Shown: positions 33,238 to 42,459, counted from the first letter of the stretch. The stretch is 64,000 nucleotides of DNA from Clostridia bacterium (GCA_017547755.1 JAFYOX010000089.1:27326-91325); one strand, 5' to 3'. The notes: generated by a model from the sequence alone, not told the origin. Numbers and translations are program-made.

Positions 33238-35067
33238 TCAGTTTTCTTCCGATCCGGCGCACGATTCCGCATGATCGATCGCGATATAGGCGAGAAGTCC
33301 GCCCCAGTGATAGAATTTGTCGCTGTTGCTGACGCCGCATCCCATGCCGTCGATGCCGCTGTAATTTTCGTGGACATGACCGTGCATCCGCCATTCCTTC
33401 AGCAGGAGTTCTTCCGATTTCGCCGCGAGATCGGCGCATTCCTTCCGCAGTCCGGCGTGTTTGATGGCAATGTAAGCAAGATAATTCGTCGGCGCCCAGA
33501 TGCGTCCGCGCCAGTAGGTCTGATCGGGGAACGCGGGATCGTTTCGCGCAATGGTCGGCAGGATATAGTCGCCCCAGAATTCGTCGGGATTGTAGAAATG
33601 CTCGTCCATCATCCGGCGCTTCTGTTCTTCCGTCACACAGTCGGCGTTCAGGGCATAGAAATTTGTTGGCGAAAGACGCCCGGAGAGGGAACCGTCCCGC
33701 AGATCCTTGTTGAGGAAGCAGCCGGTCTTTTCGTCCCAGAGGGTGGACAATGCCGCTTCGACGTGGTTTTTCCGGGCTTCCAGTTCCGGAATGACGTCTT
33801 CGTTTTCCGTGATCCGCGCAAGCTCGATTAGGCTGCGGCAGTCGAGGATGTACAGACCCATCAGCCCGACGTCCGCGAGAAGCATGATGTTCCGTTCCGG
33901 ATCAAAGTCCATGCCGTCGTACATCGGGGAGTTGTCAAGACCGCTTTCCAGAGCCGCACCGGAGGTGCAGTGGACGCTGTTCAGCTCCCAGTACCGTCCG
34001 TGGATAGGATCAAACGGATCGGAACCCCAGCAGAGATAGCCTTCCTCCGTCATCCGGTGACCGGCGAACCAGCGGTTCCAGCCGAGAAGCGTCGGGAAGA
34101 CGTGTTCCGCAAACCAACGTTCGGGATAACGTCTGTAAATTTCCAGACAGACGAACGAGCCGACCGGCGGTTGGGAACGGTCGTAGGATTTTCCGCTGTG
34201 GTTGCAGCCGAAATTCGGTATGAAGCCTGCCGGAGTCACTTCTTCGGTGATCGCAATGGCGTTGAGCTGTGCCAGTTCCTTGTTTTCAAGCGACGCCATG
34301 AGTGCCGCGAAGTAGGTGTCCCAGTCGAACAGGACATAGCCGCCCCAGCCGACATTCCAGATGCGGGAGACCGGCGAACAGATGCGGTCGTGTTCGCATT
34401 CGTAGATCGTATCCCACGCGAGGCAGGTTTTCATGGCGGTATAAGCTTCGGAATGCTCGCCGAAGGCGTTGTTTTCTGCGTCCAGACGTGCTTTGGCCGC
34501 CGCGTAGAGCGTTTCGGCTTCTTCGACGGAACAGGGTCGGGTGGAGACAACTACAGGACGGTCGAGCGAGACTGCGATATAGGGGGACAGCGAATGGGTG
34601 TGCTGTTCCGCGATCGTCGGTGAGGAGGTGTAAATGTCAAACCGGCGGCCGCCGCATTCCCCGTAAATTCTGCCGTCTTTACGGAAAATACCGCCGTCTT
34701 TGCCCCACATCAGGCAGGCTTCGATGATGAGCGTGGGTGTTTTGAAGCATCCGTCCGTCTTCGGCGTCAGCAGGATGATCTGCTCGTCCCGGTCAACGAC
34801 TGTGCGCACATCGAGCGTGAGACGGTGGAAGGTCAGTTCCATCTGCGTGCAGGAACCGTCGTAGGAGCGTGCGCCCGGGATGATTTTTTCGTCGTAATCC
34901 CCGTGGCGGCCGATGAGGCTTTCGCGCAGTACCTTTGCGTCGCTGTACTCGCGGATGCAGAGATTGATCGTGAAACCTTCGGGCAGATGGGAGTAGGAAA
35001 GGACGTTCAGCGTATTCCATGTGTTCCATCCGGCGTTGGTTTTCTGTTTCAGAGCGGAATAATCCAT
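33238..35067 (-). CDS. GH63-like (alpha/alpha)6 glycosidase
   Basis: This is a 609-aa cytosolic protein. ATG 35067 has GGAGG upstream; an earlier in-frame ATG precedes the promoter. The N-terminal ~200 residues form a beta-sandwich-like domain. The C-terminal barrel carries GH63/mannosylglycerate-hydrolase-type features: WNVGWGGYVLFDWDTYFAAL (WD acid candidate), PPVGSFVCLEIYRRYPERW, LDNSPMYDGMDFD, TYWRGRIWAPTNYLAYIAIK and HVHENYSGIDGMGCG (Glu base candidate). GH63 enzymes cleave terminal glucose or mannose from glycerate, mannosyl or glucosyl glycans. It has its own promoter and is divergent from a serine hydrolase gene. The family is good; the substrate is undefined. Confidence 0.82.
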   Translation of the reverse strand: MDYSALKQKTNAGWNTWNTLNVLSYSHLPEGFTINLCIREYSDAKVLRESLIGRHGDYDEKIIPGARSYDGSCTQMELTFHRLTLDVRTVVDRDEQIILLTPKTDGCFKTPTLIIEACLMWGKDGGIFRKDGRIYGECGGRRFDIYTSSPTIAEQHTHSLSPYIAVSLDRPVVVSTRPCSVEEAETLYAAAKARLDAENNAFGEHSEAYTAMKTCLAWDTIYECEHDRICSPVSRIWNVGWGGYVLFDWDTYFAALMASLENKELAQLNAIAITEEVTPAGFIPNFGCNHSGKSYDRSQPPVGSFVCLEIYRRYPERWFAEHVFPTLLGWNRWFAGHRMTEEGYLCWGSDPFDPIHGRYWELNSVHCTSGAALESGLDNSPMYDGMDFDPERNIMLLADVGLMGLYILDCRSLIELARITENEDVIPELEARKNHVEAALSTLWDEKTGCFLNKDLRDGSLSGRLSPTNFYALNADCVTEEQKRRMMDEHFYNPDEFWGDYILPTIARNDPAFPDQTYWRGRIWAPTNYLAYIAIKHAGLRKECADLAAKSEELLLKEWRMHGHVHENYSGIDGMGCGVSNSDKFYHWGGLLAYIAIDHAESCAGSEEN

Positions 35068-35103
35068 AAAAATAACCTCCGTGCTGTCAATAATACTGTA
35101 CAA

Positions 35104-35132
35104 ATTATACCACAGAACTGCCGGAAATGCAA
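35104..35132 (-). promoter_or_regulatory. Sigma-A promoter of the GH63-like gene
   Basis: On the minus strand TTGCAT (35132-35127), a 17-bp spacer and TATAAT (35109-35104) lie 37 bp upstream of the start. Confidence 0.85.
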
Positions 35133-35173
35133 GAAATTTCCGCAAAAAGAGGCACGCAACTTTTTGTACCATC

Positions 35174-35202
35174 TTGAGAATCGCCGGCGGATGTGCTATA
35201 CT
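35174..35202 (+). promoter_or_regulatory. Sigma-A promoter of the serine hydrolase gene
   Basis: TTGAGA (35174-35179), a 17-bp spacer and TATACT (35197-35202) lie 35 bp before the start. Confidence 0.8.
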
Positions 35203-35237
35203 TGGGATAAAAGATCCTTTCTGAAAGGGGAAGATTT

Positions 35238-36275
35238 ATGTACGATTATCTCGAAAAATTCACGGAGGAATACTGCCGGAACCAGCCGTTTTACGGAAAT
35301 ATCCGCGTGACCTCCCACGGAAACGTTGTGTACCGGAAGTCCGTCGGCTATGCGGACCGCAACCGCGGCATCCTTCTGAACGAGGATTCCCGCTTCACAT
35401 TGTATTCGCTGTCGAAGCCGTTCTGCGCGATCGCGCTTCTTCTGCTCCGCGACCGCGGTATGGCAGACATCGACCGGCATCCCGGGGAATATGTGCCCGA
35501 AGCGGCGCAGGCGGATGCACGGGTGACGCTCCGTCAGATGCTCCATCATACGAGCGGTCTGCCGGACTTTGAACAGAATCCGGAATTCTGCCGGAAATAT
35601 GCACCGGCACGGCTCGAAGATCTGCGGGAACATGTGAAGATCCTGTGCGGGGAGTATCCCATGTGTTTTGAACCGGGGACGTCCGCCATGTACTGCAATG
35701 TCAATTTTACGCTCTGCGCGCTGGCGGTCGAAAACATCGCCGGGATGCCGTATCCGGAGTTTCTCCGGAAGGAGGTCCTCGAACCCTTCGGAATGAAAAC
35801 CGCGCTTGTGGACCGACAGGGACTCGTCCTTCCCGACCGTGTGCAGGGATACGACTGGGACGGAGAAAAGCTGCGTCCGGTGCCGGTCAGTTATGACTGG
35901 CTGTACGGCGCCGGAGATCTGATCGGCTCCGAGAAGGACGTCTATTGTCTCCACGATGCCATCCGGGAACGGAAACTCCTGAAGCCGGAGACTTGGGACG
36001 AGATCCTGACGCCGTCACCGATGAACGGGATGGGAATGGGCTGCACCGTTTCCGTCTGGCACGGAAAACGGCGGATCACCCACAACGGCGGACATACCGG
36101 CTTCCGGACCCTGCACATTCAGCTTCCGGACGATGATTTTGACATGATCCTGCTGTCCAACTGCGGGTTCGGAGATGCACGGAATGCGTTCGCGGAAGCG
36201 GTTCACGAAGCATGGTACGGACAGGGGAACGGGGAAAATACCGCCGTGGAGATGGACAAAGGCTACGCGAAATAA
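35238..36275 (+). CDS. Serine beta-lactamase-fold hydrolase (class C/AmpH-like)
   Basis: This is a 345-aa protein of the beta-lactamase/penicillin-binding superfamily without a signal peptide, so probably a cytosolic esterase or D-peptidase, not a resistance enzyme. Residues match the family: Ser57-Leu-Ser-Lys60 (SxxK nucleophile), MLHHTSGLPDFEQ, Tyr152-Cys-Asn154 (YxN), EPFGMKTALV and the KTG-like HNGGHTG near residue 285. The length fits the family. AAAGGGG precedes the start. It is divergent from the GH63-like gene and has its own promoter. The substrate is unknown; esterified sugars or D-amino peptides are possible. Confidence 0.88.
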   Translation: MYDYLEKFTEEYCRNQPFYGNIRVTSHGNVVYRKSVGYADRNRGILLNEDSRFTLYSLSKPFCAIALLLLRDRGMADIDRHPGEYVPEAAQADARVTLRQMLHHTSGLPDFEQNPEFCRKYAPARLEDLREHVKILCGEYPMCFEPGTSAMYCNVNFTLCALAVENIAGMPYPEFLRKEVLEPFGMKTALVDRQGLVLPDRVQGYDWDGEKLRPVPVSYDWLYGAGDLIGSEKDVYCLHDAIRERKLLKPETWDEILTPSPMNGMGMGCTVSVWHGKRRITHNGGHTGFRTLHIQLPDDDFDMILLSNCGFGDARNAFAEAVHEAWYGQGNGENTAVEMDKGYAK

Positions 36276-36296
36276 ATCGGAACATCCGCACCGGAT

Positions 36297-37001
36297 TCAT
36301 GTCCGTTCGTTCAGACGCGAGCGGATCTCCCGCCAGTCCGGCATATACCGGTCGAGGAACGCTTCGAAATCCCGGCCGTGTCCGGGGATCTTCAGATGCG
36401 CCAGCTCGTGAAGGATGACATATTCCAGGCATTCTTCCGGTTTTTCCGCAAGACGGAGGTTCAGCCAGACCCGGCGCGCCTTCGGATTGCATGTACCCCA
36501 GCGGGTCTTCATGTTTTTGATGTGCCACGTATCGCAGAACAGTCCGGTTTTTCTCTCCCATGCGGGAAGAAAACGCGTGATCTGTTCTTTCAGCAGACCG
36601 CGGTACCATTCGTTCAGGCAGGCTTGCCGCTGTCCGGCGGTGCTGTCGGGCTTTGCGGTCAGGATCACCGTGTCACCGTCGGAACGCACGGACGGTTTTC
36701 CCGTACCGGATTCCACGGACAGACGGTACGGTCTGCCGAAGAGGTACAGCATTTCCCCGGAGGTGTACTGCGGTTCCGGACGGTGCGGGATTTCTGCGAG
36801 TTTTTTCTGTGTCATGAGGATCCAGTCCTTTTTTTCGCGGACAAACGCCGCCGCTTTCTCGTTGGTGAAGCCGAGCGGCACGGACAGACGGACTCTGCCG
36901 TCCGGCGGCAGGACATAGAGGTGCAGGTTTTTGATCTTTTTTCTCTGGATTTCGACGGGGATCCCGTCGATTTCAAGGATCGTCTGTTTTTGTTTCGTCA
37001 T
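36297..37001 (-). CDS. YgjP/SprT-type zinc metallopeptidase (M48-like, DUF45)
   Basis: This is a 234-aa protein. ATG 37001 follows CGGAGA by 9 bp; a longer in-frame extension would run through the promoter. The zinc-binding motif is His198-Glu-Leu-Ala-His202 with a third ligand at His208 (HELAHLKIPGHGRDF). KNMKTRWGTCNPKARRVWLN just before it is diagnostic for the YgjP-type family. The N-terminal half (IQRKKIKNLHLYVLPPDGRV, then LSVPLGF) is typical too. Such proteins are cytosolic, sometimes linked to restriction systems, with poorly defined substrates. No restriction genes are nearby. The promoter is back-to-back with that of the M55 gene. Confidence 0.9.
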   Translation of the reverse strand: MTKQKQTILEIDGIPVEIQRKKIKNLHLYVLPPDGRVRLSVPLGFTNEKAAAFVREKKDWILMTQKKLAEIPHRPEPQYTSGEMLYLFGRPYRLSVESGTGKPSVRSDGDTVILTAKPDSTAGQRQACLNEWYRGLLKEQITRFLPAWERKTGLFCDTWHIKNMKTRWGTCNPKARRVWLNLRLAEKPEECLEYVILHELAHLKIPGHGRDFEAFLDRYMPDWREIRSRLNERT

Positions 37002-37046
37002 CGGTTTCAGTCTCCGAACGGATGAACTGAGAAGATATATGATTTC

Positions 37047-37075
37047 ATTATACGCGGAATCCGGCGGTTCGTCAA
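37047..37075 (-). promoter_or_regulatory. Sigma-A promoter of the YgjP-type gene
   Basis: On the minus strand TTGACG (37075-37070), a 17-bp spacer and TATAAT (37052-37047). Its -35 box lies 10 bp from the -35 box of the divergent M55 promoter. Confidence 0.88.
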
Positions 37076-37085
37076 CCGCAAGTGC

Positions 37086-37115
37086 TTGACAGACTGGCAA
37101 AAAATGCGATATAAT
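37086..37115 (+). promoter_or_regulatory. Sigma-A promoter of the M55/GH36 operon
   Basis: TTGACA (37086-37091), an 18-bp spacer and TATAAT (37110-37115) lie 50 bp before the start. Confidence 0.86.
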
Positions 37116-37164
37116 GAAAGAAAACGGCGCAGTCCGGAACATTTTTTATCAGGAGGAACGAAGA

Positions 37165-37986
37165 ATGTACAAGAGAATTTTACTGCTGTGCGATCTGGAA
37201 GGCATCAACCACGTGGTCGGCGTACCGTACGAAGGACTTTTGTCGGGTACGGAACAGTGGGAAATTGCCAGACGTCAGGCGGCGCGGGAACTCAATGCGG
37301 CGGCAGACGCGCTGTTCGAAGCGGGAGTATCGGAAGTTGCCCTGTGGGACAACCACGGCGGCGGAAAGAACATCGATCCCGCGGATCTCGATGAACGGAT
37401 CGATCTGCTGGATCCGAAGGGACTTCGGCTCAGTTTTGCCGCAGGGAAATATGACTGCGTGTGCTATTTCGGCTATCACGCGATGGAAGGGACCCTCGGC
37501 GGTGTCCTCGCGCACACGATGAGCAGCAAAACCGTACAGTATTACAAGCTGAACGGACGCTATATCGGGGAGATCGATATGGATTCCGCGATCACCGCGT
37601 CCCACGGAATTCCGTCCGTCTTTTTCGCAGGCGGCAATCTTGCCTGCGCACAGGCGGAACGTGCGGTCCCGGGGATCGTGACGGTCGTTACAAAACAGGA
37701 GCTCTCCCGGAATCAGGCGGTTTTCCGCGATAACGACGAACTTTTTGCGGAGATCCGGCAGAAGATCACCGAAGCAGTGCGGACGGAAGTGCCGCTTTGT
37801 CCGGTGACATTCCCGTGCGTGATGGAAAAATCGTTCAAGCGCATGGAGGATGCGGCGGCGTATCTCGCCAGACTCCGTTCGCTCGGCATCGAAGCGGAGC
37901 ATCCGGCGGATGATATCCTCGGCAGGGATGCCCATACCGTGACCGCGTCGGTCGGCGATATGGAAACGTATATCAAGTGTATATAA
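37165..37986 (+). CDS. M55-family D-aminopeptidase (DppA-like)
   Basis: This is a 273-aa cytosolic zinc peptidase resembling DppA, which removes N-terminal D-amino acids from dipeptides. ATG 37165 has AGGAGGAA upstream; an earlier in-frame ATG at 37114 lies in the promoter. The N-terminal metal motif DLEG (Asp10, Glu12), WDNHGGGKNID with a metal-binding His, YHAMEGTLGGVLAHT and the substrate segment GEIDMDSAITASHGIPSVFF match the family. Its length is normal. It is followed after 19 bp by a GH36 gene, so the pair is probably co-transcribed. Cell-wall peptide recycling is a plausible but unproven role. Confidence 0.9.
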   Translation: MYKRILLLCDLEGINHVVGVPYEGLLSGTEQWEIARRQAARELNAAADALFEAGVSEVALWDNHGGGKNIDPADLDERIDLLDPKGLRLSFAAGKYDCVCYFGYHAMEGTLGGVLAHTMSSKTVQYYKLNGRYIGEIDMDSAITASHGIPSVFFAGGNLACAQAERAVPGIVTVVTKQELSRNQAVFRDNDELFAEIRQKITEAVRTEVPLCPVTFPCVMEKSFKRMEDAAAYLARLRSLGIEAEHPADDILGRDAHTVTASVGDMETYIKCI

Positions 37987-38005
37987 ATAAAAGGGTAGGA
38001 CCGAT

Positions 38006-39835
38006 ATGAAAAACGAAACGGCGGCTCTGCTGTTTTCCGGAACCGACGGTATCCGCGCCGGCTTCGAAAACGGCAGACTGGAAATAAACACCCCTGTTCT
38101 CGAGATCCATGTGGACGGAAACGAAGGATCTCTGGAGGGGAAGAATGTCCGGTGGACATTCGTACAGCCGGAACCGGTTCTGGAGGTGCGTGTGATCCCC
38201 GAAAACGGCGGAGAAGCCGATCCTGCGGGGGTCTCTCTGGAGCTCCGGTACGCAGACGGCACGGAGATCTGGCATCTGTATCCGCATCTTCCGTTTGTCT
38301 GCACGGACTGTCATCCGGACGGACGGGTATTTGATCTCGCATCTCCCCACATTCAGCTGACGACAGTGGAAATGGTCGACCGGACGGACCATCACGATTC
38401 CCTTGTGAAGGAATCGGTGCATCAGCATTACAAATCCCACCGTGCGCGAGGGAATATGTTCCTTCTTGACGATTACGCGAAACGGCGCGGACTTCTGCTG
38501 GTGAAGCATTCGCCTTGTCCGGACAGCGCGGTACGGCGTGCACCGGACGGAGACCTGCGTCTCCATGACGGCAAAGCGGAACTTTCCGGCTGCGGATACG
38601 GCGCCGTATACGGTGTCGGTACGCCGTCGGAACTGTTTGCACAGTACCGTCTGCTGTACGCGGAGCTCTGCGGACGGAAGGAACCGAATTTCATCATGTC
38701 GAACACCTGGGGCGACCGCAGCCGCGACCGGGCGATGAAAGAGGAATTCGTCCTGCGGGAACTGGACTGCGCGCATCGTCTCGGCGTGGATATCGTTCAG
38801 CTGGACGACGGCTGGCAGAAGGGGATCTCCTCCAATTCTGCCTACGCGGCGCAGAACCGCGGCGGCGTGTTCGAAGGATTCTGGGATTTCGACCCGGATT
38901 TCTGGGAGCTTGATCCGGTGAAATTCCCCGGCGGCATGGATACGATCCTGCAGAAGGCGGAAGAATCCGGCATTGCGCTCGGACTCTGGTTCGCGCCGGA
39001 TTCCGCGGATGATTTTGTGAACTGGAAAAAGGACGTGGAAGTGGTCCGCACGCTGGCGGAAAAGCACGGCGCACGCCACATCAAGCTCGACGGCGTGGTT
39101 CTCCGCACGGAGGAATGCGAGAAGAATTATCTCGCCATGCTGGACGCTATCTGTGAACTTCGCTGTCCCGACGGCGAACCGCTCCGGTTCAATCTCGACA
39201 TCACCAACGACGAGCGTCTCGGCTATTTCTGCGGGATTCCGTACGGAACGCTGTTCGTGGAAAACCGCTATACCGACTGGAAAAATTATTATCCGCACCG
39301 GACCATGCGGAATCTTTGGCAGCTTTCAAGATACCTTCCGGCGTCGAAGTTCCAGTTCGAGGTGCTCAATCCCCGACGGAACGCCGAACTGTACGGAGAC
39401 GATCCGCTGGCACCGGTGAATTACGACATCGACTGGTGTTTTGCGTCGGTCATGGCGGCGAATCCGCTGATCTGGATGGAAATGCAGCATCTGAGCGAAA
39501 AGGATACCGACGATCTCCGCCGGATCATCGCCGTTTACCGGGAACACCGGGATGCGATGGCGGACATGACCGTGGATCCGATCGGCGATCTGCCGGACGG
39601 CGTGCAGTGGAGCGGCTTCCTCTGGACGGGTACCGACGGCGGCTATGCGACACTGTTCCGCGGGATCACGGACGAAGGCGTACACACCTTCCGGCTTCCG
39701 GAGCCGGTACGCGGAATGCGCTGGACCGTCCTGCACGGCAATGCGTCCGCAGAGGTCTGCAGTACGGACGACGGCATCCGTGTCTCCCTCGGAAAAAAGC
39801 GCAGCTATGTCTTCCTGCGCTGTGATCGGAGATGA
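38006..39835 (+). CDS. GH36-family alpha-galactosidase-like enzyme
   Basis: This is a 609-aa cytosolic protein. The N-terminal ~220 residues form a beta-sandwich-like domain. The barrel shows GH36/melibiase features: MSNTWGDRSRDRAMKEEFVL, VDIVQLDDGWQKG (residues ~262-272), VKFPGGMDTILQKAEESGI, LGLWFAPD and RHIKLDGV with Asp362 as nucleophile candidate in the place of the usual KxD. The acid/base Asp is likely in the later FNLDITND or ENRYTDW region. Many such GH36 relatives act on alpha-galactosides, others on alpha-GalNAc or raffinose-type sugars. It is second in the operon after the M55 gene. The family is good; the exact sugar is unknown. Confidence 0.82.
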   Translation: MKNETAALLFSGTDGIRAGFENGRLEINTPVLEIHVDGNEGSLEGKNVRWTFVQPEPVLEVRVIPENGGEADPAGVSLELRYADGTEIWHLYPHLPFVCTDCHPDGRVFDLASPHIQLTTVEMVDRTDHHDSLVKESVHQHYKSHRARGNMFLLDDYAKRRGLLLVKHSPCPDSAVRRAPDGDLRLHDGKAELSGCGYGAVYGVGTPSELFAQYRLLYAELCGRKEPNFIMSNTWGDRSRDRAMKEEFVLRELDCAHRLGVDIVQLDDGWQKGISSNSAYAAQNRGGVFEGFWDFDPDFWELDPVKFPGGMDTILQKAEESGIALGLWFAPDSADDFVNWKKDVEVVRTLAEKHGARHIKLDGVVLRTEECEKNYLAMLDAICELRCPDGEPLRFNLDITNDERLGYFCGIPYGTLFVENRYTDWKNYYPHRTMRNLWQLSRYLPASKFQFEVLNPRRNAELYGDDPLAPVNYDIDWCFASVMAANPLIWMEMQHLSEKDTDDLRRIIAVYREHRDAMADMTVDPIGDLPDGVQWSGFLWTGTDGGYATLFRGITDEGVHTFRLPEPVRGMRWTVLHGNASAEVCSTDDGIRVSLGKKRSYVFLRCDRR

Positions 39836-39841
39836 ACACAT

Positions 39842-39888
39842 AAAAAAACAGGCGTGGATCCCCGTACAAAACGGGGGTTCACGCCTGT
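39842..39888 (-). terminator. Long terminator hairpin of the glgB-MBL operon
   Basis: An 18-bp stem with two G-T wobbles (39848-39865 with 39871-39888) and the loop ACAAA is followed on the minus strand by T6 (39847-39842). It lies between the convergent GH36 and MBL genes and may also slow plus-strand transcription. Confidence 0.88.
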
Positions 39889-39902
39889 CTGCTGTTCTTG
39901 GA

Positions 39903-41222
39903 TCATTCAAGAATGCGTTCGGTATAGGTGCCGTAGAGACCGATGCCGTCGTGTTCGCCGCCGACGCGGTCTTCTTCGAGGATCACCTTGTATTCGCCGT
40001 CTTCAAAGACGAAACCGGTGGTTTTTTCTTCGTACCAGATGCAGTCCGGGGACTTCAGGCACGCTTCGACATCCGCCAGCTTGGAGAGGTTTTCCGGCGT
40101 ATGTCCGCCGAAATAGGAGTTCGGCAGCATCGCATACGGTGCGGAGATCCACGGATAGAGCGTGGAAAGATGGTTGAAGCAGTGATGCGCTACCTGTACG
40201 ACGTCCGCTTTCCACATTTCGCGCGGCATGGTCTTGACGATATGACCTTCCGCTTCGAGGTTGGTGTCGCCGAGCCACATGACGGAGCCGCCGTCCACGG
40301 TCATCTTCAGCACCGTCGAAGTGCAGTTGAAGTCACGGAACGGATAGACCGTCACATCGTCCGCGCGGATGACGTCTTCGTGGGTGTAGTAAACTTCGAA
40401 TTCCGCCGATGCCAGCGTGAATTTCATACCGTGATGGGGCTTGAGCGTCATGACATCCGGGAAGTATTCGCGGATGGTTTCGCGGAGGCGGAAGGGTTCT
40501 TCGGCGTATCCGCGGCGGCAGACGGAATAGGACGGGAAGTTGAACAGGACGCGTTCGATGTTGAATTCACCGGGATAGGTTCTGGTCAGACGGACGCACA
40601 TGGCGAGATGGTCGTCGTGCGCATGGGTCACGTACCAGCAGGCGATCCGTACGGGCTCCCCTGCGGGAATGCCGGTGATGCGGTGCAGGAAGCTGTAAAG
40701 TCCCGTCAGCGCTTCCACGGAGCACTGGAGGATGTGTCCGCCGTCCATCATGAAGAGGCTGTTGTCGGCGAGCTTCACGATGTACAGCATGCCGCAGTTG
40801 GTCGTGGTGGGCGTATGGCCGTTCTGCGGGTCGTAATACAGACCGTACTGGTAGATTTCCGTCTTACCGCCGTCTGCGGTGTAGCCGAAGCGGTCCGCGG
40901 TAACGCCGGCACCGTCGAGGAAGAGGCGTACTTCGCCGGCGAGACGGTTGTACACGCCGTAGAGGTGGATATCATCCTTCACCCACTGCACGCATTCCGC
41001 CGCAGGTGTGGAATTTTCAAAGACGGTGACAAATCCGGCTTCCGCCAGTTTTCTGCCGTAAGCGGCGAATTCTTCCGCCGTTGTGCCCGTGATCAGGCGC
41101 ATCAGAGTATCTTCTGCGGTGGCGCCTTCTCTGTCGTCGGCGAGCATGGGGCCGGCATTGTAGAAGCCTTCTGCCGCACATCCGCCGTCGTAGACGGGAA
41201 TTCTGTCAAATTTTTCAAACAT
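39903..41222 (-). CDS. MBL-fold metallohydrolase
   Basis: This is a 439-aa protein. ATG 41222 has GGAG 7 bp upstream; longer in-frame starts overlap the previous gene. It carries the metallo-beta-lactamase signature His200-Ala-His202-Asp-Asp204-His205 (WYVTHAHDDHLAM), the later MWLGDTNLEAEG and VVQVAHHCFNHLS, with metal-binding Asp and His. The N-terminal ~130 residues are an extra alpha/beta domain not usual in short MBL proteins. The reaction is unknown; esterase or lactonase activity is common in the fold. It is the last gene of the minus-strand operon glgB, GH28-like, aldo/keto reductase, MBL. Confidence 0.85.
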   Translation of the reverse strand: MFEKFDRIPVYDGGCAAEGFYNAGPMLADDREGATAEDTLMRLITGTTAEEFAAYGRKLAEAGFVTVFENSTPAAECVQWVKDDIHLYGVYNRLAGEVRLFLDGAGVTADRFGYTADGGKTEIYQYGLYYDPQNGHTPTTTNCGMLYIVKLADNSLFMMDGGHILQCSVEALTGLYSFLHRITGIPAGEPVRIACWYVTHAHDDHLAMCVRLTRTYPGEFNIERVLFNFPSYSVCRRGYAEEPFRLRETIREYFPDVMTLKPHHGMKFTLASAEFEVYYTHEDVIRADDVTVYPFRDFNCTSTVLKMTVDGGSVMWLGDTNLEAEGHIVKTMPREMWKADVVQVAHHCFNHLSTLYPWISAPYAMLPNSYFGGHTPENLSKLADVEACLKSPDCIWYEEKTTGFVFEDGEYKVILEEDRVGGEHDGIGLYGTYTERILE

Positions 41223-41286
41223 GATTTTTCTCCGTTTCCTGAATTTTCTGGGAATATTATAACACAATCCGGTGTCGATGACAATA

Positions 41287-42459
41287 TTATTTTCCGAATG
41301 TCCGGACGGCACGGTGCATCCGTTCGGTAACTTTTACGCCGAACGGACAGCGCTTTTCGCAGGCGCCGCATTCCAGACAGGATCCTGCCGTGGTTCCGAG
41401 TGCGAGGTAATGCTGCTTTACGCTGTCGGTCGGTCTGCCGTCCAGTTCGACCAGATCGAGATATTTGCTGACCGCCGCGATGTCGATTTTTGCGGGACAG
41501 GGCAGGCAGTGATTGCAGTACATACAGAGTTCTTCCGTACCCGTACCGGTGCGGAACATTTCAAGCGAAGCAAGGACTTTGCCGTGATCGCGTTCTTCAG
41601 CGGAGAGGGTCTCATATTCCAGCGCCTTTTCTACGTCGCTGAGACGCTGCATTCCCACCATGACGGCGGCAACTGCCGGACGGTCCAGCGCATAACTGAT
41701 GCACTGCGCTTCCGTCAGCGCGATGCCGAGCGGAGAACGTTCCTTACTCAGCAGAGTACCCATAGCCAGCGATTTCATGACCGTGATGGCGGTGCCGTGT
41801 TCCTCGCAGGCACGGTACAGCTCCGCACGTGCGGGTTCCAGCGTGAACCCGGTGAAATCCTGCTTTGTTCCTGTCAGAACTTCCGTGAAGACTGCGGTCA
41901 TGTCCCGGTCTTTCGGGATCAGGTCGTACGCGGGGTTCAGCGAAAACATCAGGACATCGATCAGCCCGCTTTCGACCGCCTTTTTCGCGGTAACGGGATT
42001 GTGGGAGCTCATGCCGATGGAACGGATCACGCCTTTTTCCTTCAGAGAGAGCGCGAACCGCATCATTTCGCTGTGTTCCAGCGTGTCCCAGTCGGTTTCC
42101 TTATCGACGAAATGAAGCATCCCGACGTCGATGTAATCGGTCTGCAGACGTTCCAGCAGGTCTTCAAAATACGTGACGCATTCGCCGATATCCCGGCTGA
42201 CCTTGTACTGTCCGTCCACCCAGCAGGAGCCGATGTGGCCCTGCAGAAGAACCTTCTCACGGCGTCCGAGAAGCGCTTTGCCGATGTTGGAGCGCACTTC
42301 CGGTTCGCTCATGAAGACGTCCAGAAAATTGATCCCGCCGTCCAGGGCGGCGTCGATCACGCTTTTGATAAGTTCATAGGATTTGCCCTGCAGATGTTCA
42401 CAGCCGAGCGCGATCTCGCTGACGGTCATGCCGGTTCTGCCGAGTTTCCGGTAATTCAT
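41287..42459 (-). CDS. Aldo/keto-reductase-fold protein with C-terminal 4Fe-4S cluster domain
   Basis: This is a 390-aa protein. Residues ~1-290 match the aldo/keto reductase (alpha/beta)8 barrel: MNYRKLGRTGMTVSEIALGC, GGINFLDVFMSEPEV and YIDVGMLHFVDKETDWD (conserved His). The usual catalytic Tyr (YG motif) and Lys positions appear as Phe/Met and Gln (VLLQGHIGS). The C-terminal ~90 residues hold ferredoxin-type clusters (CMYCNHCLPCP and CLECGACEKRCPFGV), so it may pass electrons to or from an iron-sulfur centre. This fused layout is widespread in Clostridia and not biochemically defined. It sits third in the operon from glgB, 64 bp before the MBL gene. Confidence 0.86.
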   Translation of the reverse strand: MNYRKLGRTGMTVSEIALGCEHLQGKSYELIKSVIDAALDGGINFLDVFMSEPEVRSNIGKALLGRREKVLLQGHIGSCWVDGQYKVSRDIGECVTYFEDLLERLQTDYIDVGMLHFVDKETDWDTLEHSEMMRFALSLKEKGVIRSIGMSSHNPVTAKKAVESGLIDVLMFSLNPAYDLIPKDRDMTAVFTEVLTGTKQDFTGFTLEPARAELYRACEEHGTAITVMKSLAMGTLLSKERSPLGIALTEAQCISYALDRPAVAAVMVGMQRLSDVEKALEYETLSAEERDHGKVLASLEMFRTGTGTEELCMYCNHCLPCPAKIDIAAVSKYLDLVELDGRPTDSVKQHYLALGTTAGSCLECGACEKRCPFGVKVTERMHRAVRTFGK

